A stretch of DNA of 7,294 bases, taken from contig CALEFT010000013.1 in the NCBI GenBank assembly GCA_937876985.1, positions 1 to 7,294 of the forward strand, written 5' to 3'. The notes beneath the pieces are model-generated. The model worked only from the letters and a program-made list of their open reading frames with translations, did no database searches and had not been told where the DNA came from. How positions within the stretch are numbered: position 1 is the first letter of the stretch; each line of letters opens with the position of its first letter. Below are positions 1 through 6,583 of this stretch, in pieces. Made by a program: the position numbers and the translations under genes. This DNA is from an uncultured Clostridia bacterium. GTDB taxonomy: Bacteria > Bacillota > Clostridia > Saccharofermentanales > Saccharofermentanaceae.

Positions 1-128
1 TCATCCTCGGCTTCATACCAACTAGGAACATAATATAAGCTTGTCTGCATTGGTAACTCGTACGGCGCTACATCATATACAGTGTCTAGAATTATAATAT
101 AACCCAACTTCGCATGAGTATTCCTCAT
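1..128 (-). other. Possible 5' part of a divergent minus-strand gene leaving the left edge
   Basis: The minus-strand frame ending at position 3 has no stop from the TGA at 188-186 to the window edge, about 62 codons. From an ATG at 128-126 it would encode 42 residues, ending in a stretch rich in Tyr, Pro and acidic residues (around VAPYELPMQTSLYYVPSWYE). All three plus-strand frames have stops within the first 36 bases, and none of those tails resembles the end of a substrate-binding protein. Against a gene: the AGGG directly abuts the ATG instead of lying 5-9 bases upstream, and I recognise no family. It could be a chance open frame in upstream DNA. Confidence 0.2.
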
Positions 129-133
129 CCCTA

Positions 134-142
134 TGTTATAAT
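134..142 (+). promoter_or_regulatory. Candidate extended -10 promoter for the amino acid transporter genes
   Basis: TGTTATAAT at 134-142 is a perfect TATAAT (137-142) with a TG one base upstream, the extended -10 form. No good -35 lies 16-18 bases upstream, which an extended -10 can tolerate. Transcription would start near 149, leaving a leader of about 40 nt before the permease start at 190. If right, the permease is the first gene of this transcript. Confidence 0.35.
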
Positions 143-189
143 AACGAAGTCTAGTAACAAACGAGAAATCGAAGAAATAGGAGAATCAG

Positions 190-885
190 ATGCCAGAGTT
201 TTTACCTTATCTACAAACAATACTCTCAACATTAAAGATGTTGTTCGAGGGATTGACCTATACAGTGCTCATCTTTATGTTGACGCTTTGCTTTTCCATA
301 CCACTTGGCCTCGTGGTTGCCAAACTGCGCATGTCCAAGAATGTCGTTATTTCTTCTATCATTAGAGTCTATATCTCCATTATGAGAGGCACTCCGCTCA
401 TGTTGCAGCTTCTTGTTTGGTACTATGGTCCTTACTATATTTTTGGTATTAGGCTTAGCGACCTATCGATTGGCCCGGTTGATTATAGATTTATCGCGAC
501 AATTATCGGCTTTAGCTTCAACTATGCAGCGTATTTTGGTGAAATTTTCCGAAGTGGTATCCAGTCGATGCCTCAAGGTCAGTACGAGGCCGGCACTGTG
601 CTTGGCTTTACTAAGTACCAGACATTCTTCAAGATTATTTTGCCGCAGGTTTTCAAGAGAGTATTGCCTGCTGTGACTAACGAGGTAATTACGCTTGTGA
701 AGGACACATCCTTGGCGCAGGTTATTGCCGTGTCAGAAATGTTCGTCATCGCCAAGTCTCTCGCGTCGGCGCAAGTATCTGTAATGCCTTTTATCGTCGC
801 AGGAATTATCTACTATGTCCTTAACGGCGTCATAGAAATTCTCATGAACCGCCTCGAAAAGCGCATGTCCTACTACTCTCTCTAA
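190..885 (+). CDS. Polar amino acid ABC transporter permease (HisM/GlnP type)
   Basis: This 231-residue integral membrane protein is the translocation subunit of a polar amino acid importer of the HisMQ/GlnP family. RGTPL at residues 66-70, followed by a hydrophobic QLLVWYYG, is the conserved N-terminal family signature. Residues 131-153 form the EAA loop that docks on the ATPase (QYEAG..LGF......F..I.LPQ), with EAG in place of EAA. Hydrophobic segments lie at about 22-45, 52-65, 68-85, 100-118, 160-185 and 198-218. The start is supported by AGGAGA at 179-184, five bases before the ATG. The length is normal for the family. The ATPase gene follows on the same strand after 72 nt. Histidine, glutamine, cystine and arginine importers share these motifs, so the substrate cannot be read from the sequence. 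No substrate-binding protein gene is present in the window. Confidence 0.95.
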   Translation: MPEFLPYLQTILSTLKMLFEGLTYTVLIFMLTLCFSIPLGLVVAKLRMSKNVVISSIIRVYISIMRGTPLMLQLLVWYYGPYYIFGIRLSDLSIGPVDYRFIATIIGFSFNYAAYFGEIFRSGIQSMPQGQYEAGTVLGFTKYQTFFKIILPQVFKRVLPAVTNEVITLVKDTSLAQVIAVSEMFVIAKSLASAQVSVMPFIVAGIIYYVLNGVIEILMNRLEKRMSYYSL

Positions 886-957
886 GGACGAGCCACACAC
901 GAACTACTTAGGAAACTATACATCGAAATACACATCTAACCTACAAAGGAGAATACT

Positions 958-1713
958 ATGCCAGTATTAGAAATGAAGAATATAAAGAAGTCTTTTGGCT
1001 CACTAGAGGTTTTGAAGGACATATCTCTTACGGTAAATGAGGGCGAGGTCGTCGCGATTATCGGTCCTTCTGGCGGTGGTAAGTCCACTCTCCTTAGATG
1101 TGCAACGACGCTTGAGACAGTTGATACTGGTGACATTACTATCAGCGATAAGGTGCTTTGCAAGACTAGCGAGAGCGGTACGTGCCATTATGCTGACAAG
1201 AAGGAACTATCAGAGATTAGAAAGGAGTTTGGACTTGTGTTCCAGAACTTTAATCTCTTTCCACATTTCAGCGTAAGACGCAATATCACTGAGGCGCTCG
1301 TATGTGTGCATAAGATGAGCAAGGATGATGCAAATAAGATTTGTGATGACCTACTTCGTAAGATGGGACTATCTGACAAGGCGGATGTTTATCCTTGCAA
1401 TTTGTCTGGTGGCCAGCAGCAGCGTGTCGGCATTGCGAGGGCACTGGCTGTAAATCCTAGGATTTTGTTTTTCGATGAGCCAACTTCTGCGCTCGATCCT
1501 GAGCTGACTGGCGAAATTTTGAAGGTAATCCGAGAGCTTGCCAAGGAGAAGATGACAATGGTTATCGTTACACATGAGATGAATTTTGCGCGCGACGTTG
1601 CGGACAAGATTATCTTCATGAGCGACGGAGTAATTGTCGAGGAAGGTCCTGCAGCTGAGGTCATCAACAATCCGAAGAATCCTAGAACGGTAGCGTTCTT
1701 GAATAATTACTAA
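958..1713 (+). CDS. Polar amino acid ABC transporter ATP-binding protein (GlnQ/HisP type)
   Basis: This 251-residue cytoplasmic ATPase powers the preceding permease. The motifs are complete and in order: Walker A GPSGGGKST at 36-44, Q-loop glutamine at 96 (VFQNFNLFPH, typical of the amino acid importer subfamily), signature LSGGQ at 149-153, Walker B ILFFDEP at 169-175 with D173 and catalytic E174, D-loop SALD at 177-180, and switch histidine H206 in VTHEM. The start is fixed by AAAGGAGA at 945-952, five bases before the ATG. The 72-nt gap after the permease shows neither a terminator nor a clear promoter, so co-transcription is likely. The length is normal. The stop (TAA, 1711-1713) overlaps the stop of the opposite-strand pseudouridine synthase gene. 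An insert at about 66-85 (CKTSESGTCHYADKKE) is slightly longer than in minimal GlnQ proteins. Confidence 0.96.
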   Translation: MPVLEMKNIKKSFGSLEVLKDISLTVNEGEVVAIIGPSGGGKSTLLRCATTLETVDTGDITISDKVLCKTSESGTCHYADKKELSEIRKEFGLVFQNFNLFPHFSVRRNITEALVCVHKMSKDDANKICDDLLRKMGLSDKADVYPCNLSGGQQQRVGIARALAVNPRILFFDEPTSALDPELTGEILKVIRELAKEKMTMVIVTHEMNFARDVADKIIFMSDGVIVEEGPAAEVINNPKNPRTVAFLNNY

Positions 1714-1725
1714 GCTTCTAGAACG
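1684..1725. other. Competing short hairpins at the convergent gene junction
   Basis: AGAACG occurs at 1684-1689 and 1720-1725, with its complement CGTTCT at 1694-1699 between them. The middle element can pair perfectly with either flank: a 6-bp stem with a 4-base loop (1684-1699), or a 6-bp stem with a 20-base loop (1694-1725). No run of T follows on either strand, so this is not a classical intrinsic terminator. It lies over the overlapping stops of two converging genes. Confidence 0.3.
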
Positions 1726-2300
1726 AATTCCATCGGCTTATTTCCTACCGTGCATGCGATGCGGCACGAATATAGTTCGAGCCTGCCCTTGACTTTGCTT
1801 CCGTATTTGCCATCACCTGCAAGTGGATATCCACGCGAGCTAAACTGCACGCGAATTTGATGCGTGCGCCCCGTTTCTAGCCACACTCTGACTTTGGTTA
1901 GTTTTGTGCCATCTGCGGCGGTGCTTGTGCCAAGGATTTTATATCTTAGCGAAGCTTCTTTGACGCCGCCACGCTTTCTATTTACAACGAAGGATTTGCG
2001 CTTATTTCTATCCCACAAAAGCAGGTCCACTAGGCGTCCTTCTTCTTCGAGTGGCGTTGTGATTTTGTCTTCATTTGCAGACAAATATGCAATATATTCT
2101 TTCTCGAAAAGCCCCTCTTGTATCTGCCTAGTTAGGCTCGAAGCGACATCCTTTGTTTTCGCGTAGATGATTAGTCCAGACACTGGCATATCGAGGCGAT
2201 GGACGACATAAACACCAAGGCTTGCGGCGAGTTTTTCGCTGTCGTCGCCAGGTGCTTTATTTACTACTATTACTTTGTCGTCTTCGTAATGGATTTGCAT
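1710..2300 (-). CDS. RluA-family pseudouridine synthase, short form without an S4 domain
   Basis: This 196-residue protein has the catalytic core of the RluA family, which isomerises uridine to pseudouridine in ribosomal or transfer RNA. Residues 34-37 are HRLD within HRLDMPVSGLIIYAK, and D37 is the predicted catalytic aspartate. KEYIAYL at 67-73 and GRTHQIRVQFSSRGYPL at 144-160 are the other family blocks. The N-terminus starts directly at the core strand (YEDDKVIVVNKAPG), so there is no S4 RNA-binding domain; most RluA/RluC/RluD proteins are 220-320 residues. The usual NKPAG is NKAPG here. The ATG is the only start candidate, because a TGA lies in frame eight codons upstream; AAAGGA sits a rather long 14 bases before it. 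The gene starts 42 nt after the GH32 stop and may be co-transcribed with it. The target RNA cannot be assigned. Confidence 0.9.
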   Translation of the reverse strand: MQIHYEDDKVIVVNKAPGDDSEKLAASLGVYVVHRLDMPVSGLIIYAKTKDVASSLTRQIQEGLFEKEYIAYLSANEDKITTPLEEEGRLVDLLLWDRNKRKSFVVNRKRGGVKEASLRYKILGTSTAADGTKLTKVRVWLETGRTHQIRVQFSSRGYPLAGDGKYGSKVKGRLELYSCRIACTVGNKPMEFVLEA

Positions 2301-2342
2301 TGCTTTGTCTAGTTTCCTTTCTCACTTAGGGTGCGGCGTTTG

Positions 2343-3452
2343 TTAGCAAATGTATGTTGTGATTGTCTTCTCGCCGCCGTTAAGGAACACTTCGACGACG
2401 CCAACATCCTCGAGCGTCATCAGGTTTGGCTCACATTCGAGTCCAGCTATCTCAAAAATCGTCTTGCCCTCGAAGCTAATTCGAAGCTTGCCCTCGTCAT
2501 AGGATACGAATTCGCTTTCCTTCTTAAGATAAGGAAGCACCTCGCGAATCGGCTTTGTTACGAGCTTGTCGTCAAAATTGAACTTCACTTCGCGCGGAAT
2601 CGTGAACGCGCCAACATGCGTAGCATTGCTGCTACTTGAACGCTGCCAATTGTACATCCAAGCGATTAGTATGCGTCTGCCGTCAGGTGCGAGGAAGGTC
2701 TGTGGCGCGTAAAAATCTGGCCCAACCTCGATTGCCACGAATGGCTCCGCTTCGTTGTCCGGAATGAACCTCTCTCCGTCAAAAACGCCTATCGCGAAGT
2801 TCACGCGCTGCGGAAACATCTTTATCGAGGACATCATCATGCACCACTTGCCTGTATCCTCGCCACTAGGTCCCGGAATCGGAAACATATCGGGGCACTC
2901 AACACATGGCGCAAAATCCATACTCTCGTAGAGCACGCCAACATAGTCCCACTTGATTAGGTCAGAAGACCTATAAAGCAAGAGTTTGCCACAATTTCCG
3001 ATACCGCTTCCGACCACCATCTTGTATTCGCCGCCGAACTCGAAAACCTTCGGATCGCGGAACTCCTTGTTGCTGCCAAGCGGACACACAGAAATTACCG
3101 GATTACCCTCATACTTCGTAAACGTAAAGCCGTCGTCAGAATATGCCATCGACTGCGTCTGACCAAGTCCGTGCGACACACTCGTGTAGAACAAGTATAG
3201 CCTTCCATCCTTCTCTATCGCACTGCCCGAAAAGCATCCGCCATCATCCTCGTATTCCATGTCTGGAAAAAGCGCAATGTCATGCTCCTCCCAGTTAATC
3301 AAGTCATCTGATGTCGCATGTCCCCAATGCATCTGTCCCCACCTTGGAGCATATGGGTAGTGCTGGAAAAATGCGTGATATTTTCCTTTGTAAAATATAA
3401 GTCCGTTCGGGTCATTCATCCAACCCTTCTTGTTCTGGAAATGGAACTTCAT
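2343..3452 (-). CDS. Glycoside hydrolase family 32 beta-fructosidase (sucrose/fructan hydrolase), short C-terminal domain
   Basis: This 369-residue enzyme should cleave beta-fructosides such as sucrose, sucrose-6-phosphate or short fructans. The five-bladed propeller is complete. WMNDPNG at 11-17 carries nucleophile D14, FRDP at 131-134 carries transition-state stabiliser D133, and VECP at 184-187 carries acid/base E185. QMHWGHATSDDLINWE at 40-55 and FYAPQTF at 247-253 are further family blocks. No signal peptide is present, so it should act in the cytoplasm, as ScrB-type sucrose-6-phosphate hydrolases do. No sugar transporter or PTS gene is nearby. The C-terminal beta-sandwich is short: about 65 residues follow the propeller, where family members usually have about 130-150, yet the closing motif (GVVEVFLNGGEKTITTYI) is kept. 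The start is supported by AGGAGA at 3461-3466 (read on the minus strand). A weak extended -10, TGGTAAGAT at 3494-3486, could drive it, and the terminator just upstream makes this a separate transcript. Confidence 0.93.
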   Translation of the reverse strand: MKFHFQNKKGWMNDPNGLIFYKGKYHAFFQHYPYAPRWGQMHWGHATSDDLINWEEHDIALFPDMEYEDDGGCFSGSAIEKDGRLYLFYTSVSHGLGQTQSMAYSDDGFTFTKYEGNPVISVCPLGSNKEFRDPKVFEFGGEYKMVVGSGIGNCGKLLLYRSSDLIKWDYVGVLYESMDFAPCVECPDMFPIPGPSGEDTGKWCMMMSSIKMFPQRVNFAIGVFDGERFIPDNEAEPFVAIEVGPDFYAPQTFLAPDGRRILIAWMYNWQRSSSSNATHVGAFTIPREVKFNFDDKLVTKPIREVLPYLKKESEFVSYDEGKLRISFEGKTIFEIAGLECEPNLMTLEDVGVVEVFLNGGEKTITTYIC

Positions 3453-3524
3453 AACATTTTTCTCCTGATTTGTCCTTTGCTAATTATCTTACCACAATCA
3501 TGCAAAAGTACCATTTATTTGGAT

Positions 3525-3557
3525 AAAAAAAGAGGTATCACGTCGATGTAATACCTC
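3525..3557 (-). terminator. Intrinsic terminator of the repressor/SdpI/ABC operon
   Basis: GAGGTAT (3532-3538) pairs perfectly with ATACCTC (3551-3557), and after one mismatch two further pairs close a six-base loop. Read on the minus strand the hairpin is followed directly by seven T (3531-3525), the form of a rho-independent terminator. The closest upstream minus-strand gene is the ABC-2 permease, whose stop is at 3680. The site therefore ends the four-gene operon and separates it from the GH32 gene. Confidence 0.8.
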
Positions 3558-3584
3558 GTCCTTCATAACCATTACCACTACAGA

Positions 3585-3602
3585 CACTATAGTTGTATAG
3601 TG
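3585..3602. repeat. Perfect 7-4-7 inverted repeat in the operon 3' region
   Basis: CACTATA (3585-3591) and TATAGTG (3596-3602) are exact reverse complements around the loop GTTG. The site lies between the ABC-2 permease stop and the operon terminator, so it would be transcribed as a 3' untranslated hairpin. No T run follows on the minus strand. It could stabilise the 3' end, act as a second weak terminator, or be a protein-binding site. A weaker 5-4-5 hairpin (CGCAA/TTGCG, about 3626-3639) lies between it and the stop codon. I see no gene in the rest of 3453-3679. Confidence 0.45.
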
Positions 3603-3679
3603 ATTTTACCCTACCGTTTCATTTGACGCAATAGTTTGCGGCAATTTTTCGAGAAAGGCGGATGAAATATGGAAGAAGT

Positions 3680-4486
3680 TTAGCAGTATATGTCCTTCTT
3701 GCTGTACTTAATGTAAGCTACTACTACGAAGGCTAGTGCGACCACCATTCCTGCTACGACTAGATTTGTGTCTAGACTTTGATTCTCCACGATTTTGCTT
3801 GCCTCTGTGTATGCGTATGGAGTAATGTATTTGATTAGTTTAGCATCCTCATACATATTGCAGATAATGTTGAGAAAATACATGCCTAGCGCTAGCCCAA
3901 TTCCAAGGCCAATGTTCGACTTGCGTTGGAATGCAGAAATTGCAAAGCAAATGCTCGCGATCTCGATTTGAAGCAGCAAATTCGCGAGGTGGATTAAGAA
4001 GAATTCCTTACACATTAAATCCTCTCCGATTATTAATGAGGCGCCGAGGCAGCCACCAACTACTGCTAGATTAAGCATGAAAACCTGGAGCAAAACTGCG
4101 ATATATTTTGAGCTAATTATCTTCGTTCTGCTGATTGGGTGTGCAAGTAAGAATTCTGCTGTCTTGTTCTTTTCTTCACTTGAGAGAGCACCTATTCCTA
4201 TCAATGCCGCAAACAAACCGCCACCGATTCCTAGTGTGCTTCCGCATTCGACTGCGTAATAGCCAACAATATCTCCCATATTTAGCGTGTCCATGCCAAA
4301 TGCCTTTGAGAATTCTCCCATATCGGCAAACATTTGATTCATTTCCTCAATCATCTCGGCATCCTTTGCCATTTCTGGATAAATGAATACGCAGACCATT
4401 AGCGTGAACACAATGCAAAGCGTCCAAATTGCAAACTGGAGAAAACCTTGCTTCATTTCCTTAAATAATAATGTAGTATTAAACAT
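3680..4486 (-). CDS. ABC-2 family transporter permease
   Basis: This 268-residue membrane protein is the permease of an ABC-2 type exporter and partner of the ATPase encoded just upstream. About six hydrophobic segments are visible at 16-36, 82-102, 127-152, 163-187, 190-210 and 241-259. Between the second and third is a cytoplasmic loop (about 102-127) with EEKNKTAEFLLAHPISRTKI, the coupling motif typical of this family. The first extracytoplasmic region (38-75) is acidic and methionine-rich. The start is set by AGGAGA at 4492-4497, six bases before the ATG. The gene begins 29 nt after the ATPase stop and is the last of the operon. Relatives include bacitracin- and lantibiotic-resistance exporters; the substrate here is unknown, and a peptide or lipid-linked antimicrobial is an inference from the SdpI-like neighbour. 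Confidence 0.9.
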   Translation of the reverse strand: MFNTTLLFKEMKQGFLQFAIWTLCIVFTLMVCVFIYPEMAKDAEMIEEMNQMFADMGEFSKAFGMDTLNMGDIVGYYAVECGSTLGIGGGLFAALIGIGALSSEEKNKTAEFLLAHPISRTKIISSKYIAVLLQVFMLNLAVVGGCLGASLIIGEDLMCKEFFLIHLANLLLQIEIASICFAISAFQRKSNIGLGIGLALGMYFLNIICNMYEDAKLIKYITPYAYTEASKIVENQSLDTNLVVAGMVVALAFVVVAYIKYSKKDIYC

Positions 4487-4515
4487 TTTGTTCTCCTATC
4501 CTTTTCCACTCTTCA

Positions 4516-5406
4516 TTAAGACTCATAGTAGTGCATGAATACTTCCTCTAGATCCGGTTCGTTTATTGCGATGTCTGTAATCGACAATTTTGCAAGTTCC
4601 CGAATAAGCATGTTTATCTCACCGCCATAAAGGAATGTAACCTGCTTGTCTTCATCCGAAGCCGCGTTTTTCTTCGATACATTTCTTGCGCCAGTTAATA
4701 GGCTTTCTGGAAGACTATCGATTCCGTTAATTCTGATACTTTTCGCGCTAGTATTGGAAAGCTTATTTATATCACCTATTGCAACTAAGCTACCATTCTT
4801 GATAATTGCAGCCCTCTTGCAGTACTCCTGGACCTCCGACAGAATGTGCGATGACAAGAAAATCGTCGTGCCTTCCTTGTTTCTCTCCTGCAAAATCTTG
4901 AAAAACTCCTTCTGCATCAACGGATCTAGTCCACTTGTTGGCTCGTCAAGAATGCAAAGTTTCGGCTTATGCGCCAACGCACAAACAATTCCTACCTTCT
5001 TGCGATTTCCCAACGAAAGCTCGCTTATTCTCTTATTCACGTCAAGCGAAAGCCTTTCAACCAAGCTTTCCGCCTCTTTGCTAGTATCGACTCCGCGTAG
5101 GTCAGCAGAAAGCTTTATCACATCCTTCACCTTCATCCGATCATAGAAATTCGTCTCAGAAGCAAGATATCCAACATCCGCAAGAAGCCTCGTGCTTTCC
5201 CTGCTAATATCCATTCCCAAAATCTCGCCACTGCCACTATTTGCGCTAATAAGCCCAAGCATCGTCCTAATCGTAGTAGACTTTCCGGCTCCATTTGGAC
5301 CAATAAATCCAAAAAACTCGCCTTCCTCGACCTCGAGACTTAAATCCTTTATACCTCTATTTTTTCCATAGTATTTTGTTAATTTATCTAACTTAATTGC
5401 ACTCAT
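4516..5406 (-). CDS. ABC-2 type exporter ATP-binding protein (BcrA-like)
   Basis: This 296-residue cytoplasmic ATPase energises the ABC-2 permease encoded 29 nt downstream. It has Walker A GPNGAGKST at 36-44, Walker B CILDEP at 151-156 with catalytic E155, and switch histidine H187 in FLSSHILSEVQ. The signature is LSLGN (130-134) followed by RKKVG, the variant usual in bacitracin/lantibiotic-type exporter ATPases. The Q-loop region reads YLASETNFYDRM (80-91) with no glutamine, also seen in this subfamily. The C-terminal 80 residues (about 215-296) form the accessory region of drug-type ABC ATPases and end in EPDLEEVFMHYY. The start is supported by GGAGG at 5413-5417, six bases before the ATG. 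It lies 22 nt after the SdpI-like gene, so the two are probably co-transcribed. Confidence 0.95.
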   Translation of the reverse strand: MSAIKLDKLTKYYGKNRGIKDLSLEVEEGEFFGFIGPNGAGKSTTIRTMLGLISANSGSGEILGMDISRESTRLLADVGYLASETNFYDRMKVKDVIKLSADLRGVDTSKEAESLVERLSLDVNKRISELSLGNRKKVGIVCALAHKPKLCILDEPTSGLDPLMQKEFFKILQERNKEGTTIFLSSHILSEVQEYCKRAAIIKNGSLVAIGDINKLSNTSAKSIRINGIDSLPESLLTGARNVSKKNAASDEDKQVTFLYGGEINMLIRELAKLSITDIAINEPDLEEVFMHYYES

Positions 5407-5428
5407 TTTCCGCCTCCATCGAAAAGCC

Positions 5429-6583
5429 TCACCTATTTACCTCATCAGCCTCATCAGCCTCATTAGCAACACCTGCTATTGAAGCCACTCCCACTTCGCA
5501 AAGCTCTTCATAAAGAGCTCTCGTTGCCTCATCATCCTCTAGGCTAATTGCCATGAACTCGCCGTCAGTCGACTCGAGCAAAACCACGTCGTCCGAAGCA
5601 AATGTGATATATGCTAAGTAGCCTCCAACAGCCTCATCCTCATTAGCGAAATTTCCTACACCAATCCTTAGATTCTGGTAGCCATATGTTCTCATTCCAT
5701 ACTCAAAATCTTCCACATATTCGACACTTGCAATCTTCGATAGTTCGACCTCAATTTGGTCATTCATTGTAGCTGCAACTATGAGCTTATCGCCCTTAAT
5801 TGTCGCTTCAATCTTACCAATCGACATTGAAATTATGCATGCCACAACAATTATGCTGATGACTACTGTCAAAGCGATTTTTGACGCCTTCGTCATCTCT
5901 ATCTTTGCTCCATCAACTACATATGTACCAGCCTTCACCTGCTTCTTATATAGCTTGTAGGAATAAATCGTCGGAACTAATACAACAAACAAAGTTATTG
6001 CCAAAATCGCGAAAAGCGCATACTTTGCTTCAATCCAACATAGCGCGATTGCTACTAAGCCACCGATTACACTTGTTATGCCCATCACTCTATGTGTCTT
6101 AAACCAGTTTTCCTTGTTCTCGAGCGTCCACTTAATCTTCACGCCCATCGTGTGGTTCTGTCTAAACTTTGGCGAATAATTTCCAATCACAACAAATAGC
6201 AAACCAAAGAAAAGCATCATCATTGTGCTTGCAAGTGAAGCATTATTTCCAACTAGGCACACCATCACAAAAACAAACATTGATATAGCAGGCATAATAA
6301 AATGCAAGATTGTAAGTGCCTTCGTGTTATTCTTATCCTTGTTGTCCTTATACGTAATTAGAAGACAAATCCAATTTATTACTAGAAGGATTAGCGGCAT
6401 TACAACCACCACAAAAAGCTTTCCACTACTACCTTCCACGCTACTATCAGCTACCATCGAAGCGTCCCAATGTGTATACATCTGACCTGGTAGCTTATCC
6501 CACATTATAAAGCCCAGAAGTATTGGCAACAAAGTCAAAACTGAGCTTATCACAAACAATAGATTTCTCTTTCTTGTATTCAT
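5429..6583 (-). CDS. SdpI/DUF1648 family membrane protein with a C-terminal extracytoplasmic-type domain
   Basis: This 384-residue membrane protein belongs to the SdpI family, whose Bacillus subtilis founder gives immunity to the SdpC killing peptide and signals toxin to the repressor SdpR. Residues 16-60 match DUF1648 (LPGQMYTHWD followed by a helix). Residues 124-206 match the SdpI core, with GNYSPKFRQNHTMGVKIKWT and ENWFKTHRVMG as diagnostic blocks. Hydrophobic segments lie at about 8-26, 56-77, 90-111, 118-135, 168-184, 188-206 and 236-255. After the last comes a soluble region of about 110 residues (258-365) rich in beta strand, resembling a bacterial PH-like domain; this assignment is tentative. 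The tail (EADEADEVNR) is encoded by a 9-bp tandem repeat. The start overlaps the repressor stop as ATGA (6583-6580), with GGTGGAG just upstream. Actual immunity function and ligand are inferred, not shown. Confidence 0.88.
   Translation of the reverse strand: MNTRKRNLLFVISSVLTLLPILLGFIMWDKLPGQMYTHWDASMVADSSVEGSSGKLFVVVVMPLILLVINWICLLITYKDNKDKNNTKALTILHFIMPAISMFVFVMVCLVGNNASLASTMMMLFFGLLFVVIGNYSPKFRQNHTMGVKIKWTLENKENWFKTHRVMGITSVIGGLVAIALCWIEAKYALFAILAITLFVVLVPTIYSYKLYKKQVKAGTYVVDGAKIEMTKASKIALTVVISIIVVACIISMSIGKIEATIKGDKLIVAATMNDQIEVELSKIASVEYVEDFEYGMRTYGYQNLRIGVGNFANEDEAVGGYLAYITFASDDVVLLESTDGEFMAISLEDDEATRALYEELCEVGVASIAGVANEADEADEVNR
5441..5467. repeat. 9-bp tandem repeat, three copies, inside the SdpI-like gene
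   Basis: CTCATCAGC occurs twice in tandem (5441-5449 and 5450-5458), and a third copy differs by one base (CTCATTAGC, 5459-5467). On the minus strand each unit encodes an acidic/Ala tripeptide, giving the NEADEADE run near the protein C-terminus. The unit is a multiple of three, so slippage would change the length of the acidic tail without breaking the frame. Confidence 0.8.

Noticed and set aside
50..60. An 11-base match (TTGGTAACTCG) between the left edge and spacer 1 (7163-7173)
   Set aside because: The match does not extend across the spacer; apart from TGC just upstream the flanks differ, and a match of this length by chance in a 7-kb window is not surprising. It is not evidence of a self-targeting spacer.
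2331..2639. Plus-strand 102-codon open frame opposite the GH32 gene
   Set aside because: It is a shadow of the minus-strand GH32 coding sequence, whose catalytic motifs fix the true frame; it has no start signal.
3478..3552. A 24-codon minus-strand frame between the ABC-2 permease and the GH32 gene
   Set aside because: It runs through the terminator hairpin and T run, has no ribosome binding site and resembles nothing known.
4646..5146. Plus-strand 166-codon open frame opposite the ABC ATPase gene
   Set aside because: The minus-strand frame carries complete Walker A, signature and Walker B motifs, and the plus frame has no recognisable family or ribosome binding site, so it is an antisense shadow.
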